Positions 5,436-6,865 of a stretch of 6,865 nucleotides of DNA are shown here, piece after piece (within the stretch, counting starts at the first letter, position 1; every line of letters starts with the position of its first letter). The notes under the pieces are model-generated. The model saw only the letters and a list, made by a program, of their open reading frames with translations, did no database searches and was not told where the DNA came from. A program made the translations under genes and the position numbers. This DNA is from JASFRI01 sp050115015 (GTDB taxonomy: Bacteria; Acidobacteriota; Polarisedimenticolia; CBDVAL01), in the NCBI GenBank assembly GCA_050115015.1, contig JASFRI010000227.1, forward strand, positions 1 to 6,865. Direction: 5' to 3'.

Positions 5436-6749
5436 CTACCGCAAGCGCTCCAGGACCGAGGCAAGGTCGGGCTTGCCACGCTCCTGCAGCTCGTAGCGCA
5501 CCCGCAGGGCCGGCTTGTCGATCTGGATGAGGCGGCCGAGGTCGATGGGCGTCCCCACGAGCACCAGGTCACAGTCGGTCCGGCGGATGGTCTCCTGCAG
5601 GTCCGCGACCTGCTGCTCGCCGTACCCCATCGCCGGCAGGAGCTGCCCGATGCCAGGGTACTTCCGGAAGGTCTCCGCGATGCTGGTCACGGCGAAGGGG
5701 CGCGGGTCGATCAGCTCCGCCGCGCCGTGCTGCCGGGCCGCGACCACCGCCGCCCCGTACTTCATCTCGCCGTGGGTCAGGGTCGGGCCGTCCTCCACCG
5801 CCAGGACCCGGGCGCCACGGATGCGACCCGCATCCTCCACGGTGAGCGGCGAGTCGGCCTCGATGACCGTCGCGTCCGGGTTGAGCCGCCGGATGCTCTC
5901 CCGGACGGCCTCGATCCCCTCCGCCGGGGCCGTGTCCATCTTGTTGATCACCACCACGTCCGCCCGGCGGAGGTTCACCTCGCCGGGGTAGTAGTTCGTC
6001 TCGTGGCCCGGCCGGTGCGGATCCACGACCACGATCTCCAGGTCCGACCGGTAGAAGGGCGTGTCGTTGTTCCCACCGTCCCAGACCACCACGTCGGCCT
6101 CGGCCTGGGCCCGCTCCAGGATGGCCCCGTAGTCCACCCCGGCATAGACGACGATCCCCCGGGTGATGTGGGGCTCGTACTCCTCCCGCTCCTCGATGGT
6201 GCACTCGGCACGGTCCATGTCCTCCAGCGTCGCGAACCGCTGGACCGCCTGCTTCTCCAGGTCGCCGTAGGGCATCGGATGGCGAACCGCCACCACCTTC
6301 TTCCCCATCTCCTGGAGCACGGTGCAGACCTTCCGGGTCGTCTGGCTCTTGCCGCAACCGGTGCGGACGGCGCAGATGGAGACCACCGGGACCTCGGCCC
6401 GGATCATCGTGGAGGGGGCGGACAGCAGGGTGAAGTCGGCACCCGCCGCCTGGACGCGGCTGGCGAGATTCCCCACGGTGCGGTACGACACGTCCGAGTA
6501 CGAGAAGATCGCCTCGTCCACGTGGAGACGTCGGATCAGCTCCTCCGTCTCGGCCTCGTCGAAGATCGGGATCCCCTCGGGGTAGAGCGTTCCCGCCAGG
6601 GCCGCCGGATACCGGCGGTCGGCGATGTTCGGGATCTGGGTGGCCGTGAAGCCCACCACCTCGAACCCCTCCTGATCGCGGTAGCGGACGTTGAAGTTGT
6701 GGAAGTCGCGACCGGCGGCTCCCAGGATGAGTATCCGTCGTCTGTCCAT
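5436..6749 (-). CDS. COG2403-family P-loop GTPase ('cyclic 2,3-diphosphoglycerate synthetase'-like)
   Basis: The 437-residue product matches the family related to archaeal cyclic 2,3-diphosphoglycerate synthetase, the methanogen enzyme that cyclises 2,3-diphosphoglycerate using ATP. In bacteria that activity is doubtful and the role is unknown. An N-terminal Rossmann-like part begins ILILGAAGRDFHNFN (6-20). A P-loop NTPase part follows: AVRTGCGKS (127-135, a Walker A that lacks the usual first Gly), WDGGNND (223-229, probable Walker B/G3) and VVINKMD (266-272, an NKxD motif suggesting guanine specificity). HGEMKYG (326-332) and a C-terminal domain to 437 complete it. No signal peptide or membrane segment is visible. 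The start at ATG 6749-6747 has GGAG 9 nt upstream (6759-6762); two earlier in-frame ATGs lack SDs and add unstructured Pro/Ala sequence. It heads a tight cluster with arcC and argF, hinting at a carbamoyl-phosphate or arginine-related role (inference). Confidence 0.85.
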   Translation of the reverse strand: MDRRRILILGAAGRDFHNFNVRYRDQEGFEVVGFTATQIPNIADRRYPAALAGTLYPEGIPIFDEAETEELIRRLHVDEAIFSYSDVSYRTVGNLASRVQAAGADFTLLSAPSTMIRAEVPVVSICAVRTGCGKSQTTRKVCTVLQEMGKKVVAVRHPMPYGDLEKQAVQRFATLEDMDRAECTIEEREEYEPHITRGIVVYAGVDYGAILERAQAEADVVVWDGGNNDTPFYRSDLEIVVVDPHRPGHETNYYPGEVNLRRADVVVINKMDTAPAEGIEAVRESIRRLNPDATVIEADSPLTVEDAGRIRGARVLAVEDGPTLTHGEMKYGAAVVAARQHGAAELIDPRPFAVTSIAETFRKYPGIGQLLPAMGYGEQQVADLQETIRRTDCDLVLVGTPIDLGRLIQIDKPALRVRYELQERGKPDLASVLERLR

Positions 6750-6865
6750 CTCGCTTGACTCCATTCCGCAGGCGGTCGGCGGGGGCAGTCCTGGGCCCGC
6801 GGCCGCCGGAACGGGCATATTCGGGAAGGGAGCGGGGCCGGGGCGACCCCCTCCGGACTGCGGGA
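6750..6865. other. Non-coding flank upstream of the GTPase gene
   Basis: This 116-bp stretch holds the SD for the GTPase gene and otherwise shows nothing firm. No TTGACA-like -35 with a matched -10 was found, and no intact reading frame with family resemblance was seen on either strand. The promoter of the GTPase-arcC-argF unit may lie here in a form not recognised, or beyond the window edge. Confidence 0.4.

Noticed and set aside
4448..5572. Long open frame extending upstream of argF through arcC, which would give a protein of about 680 residues
   Set aside because: The extra part is low-complexity Gly/Arg/Pro sequence read out of frame from arcC; the true OTC N-terminus with a strong SD and ATGA overlap is at 4447.
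6750..6818. Upstream ATGs of the GTPase gene (6818 and 6764) adding up to 23 residues
   Set aside because: No SD precedes either, and the added Pro/Ala-rich stretch does not look like part of the Rossmann domain.
6836..6856. Palindromic GC-rich run near the right edge as a terminator of a preceding gene
   Set aside because: Only a 4-5 bp stem can be formed, no U-run follows on either strand and no gene end is visible beside it.

Overview
The window is a GC-rich bacterial chromosomal segment in which every supported gene lies on the minus strand, so the biological reading order runs from the right edge (6865) to the left edge (1). Two gene blocks are present. The upstream block (6749 to 3524) holds a COG2403-type P-loop GTPase (annotated in databases as 'cyclic 2,3-diphosphoglycerate synthetase'), a carbamate kinase (arcC) and an ornithine carbamoyltransferase (argF). 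These are packed as one unit: 8 bp between the first two genes and a 4-bp ATGA overlap between the last two. The downstream block (3387 to 1) is a translation and housekeeping operon: rplM (uL13), rpsI (uS9), rpsB (uS2), tsf (EF-Ts), pyrH (UMP kinase) and frr (ribosome recycling factor, cut by the window edge after 68 codons).

The two blocks are separated by a 136-bp gap (3388-3523), the only place with a convincing promoter: a perfect TTGACA -35 box with a plausible -10 box 17 bp later, overlapped by a perfect 6-bp inverted repeat. No terminator with a U-tract is visible after argF, so read-through from the arginine/carbamate genes into the ribosomal operon is possible.

Functionally, the downstream block makes two large-scale ribosome components (uL13-uS9 and uS2), the EF-Tu recycling factor, UMP kinase for pyrimidine nucleotide supply, and the factor that splits post-termination ribosomes. 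The upstream block joins two carbamoyl-phosphate enzymes: carbamate kinase interconverts carbamoyl phosphate + ADP with carbamate + ATP, and ornithine carbamoyltransferase interconverts ornithine + carbamoyl phosphate with citrulline. Together they could run citrulline breakdown for ATP or feed arginine synthesis. No arginine deiminase is in view, and the role of the GTPase beside them is not established, which makes this trio the most interesting part of the window.

Taxonomy cannot be fixed from the sequence. High GC, a short (200-residue) EF-Ts, direct rpsI-rpsB linkage and the GTPase-arcC-argF trio suggest a high-GC, probably poorly cultivated phylum such as Gemmatimonadota, Rokubacteria or NC10; this is an inference with low confidence. 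No mobile elements, CRISPR arrays, tRNA or rRNA genes were seen. Start codons were chosen from Shine-Dalgarno (SD) spacing and family N-termini; rpsB appears to start at TTG, pyrH at GTG, and rpsI may start at TTG rather than ATG.
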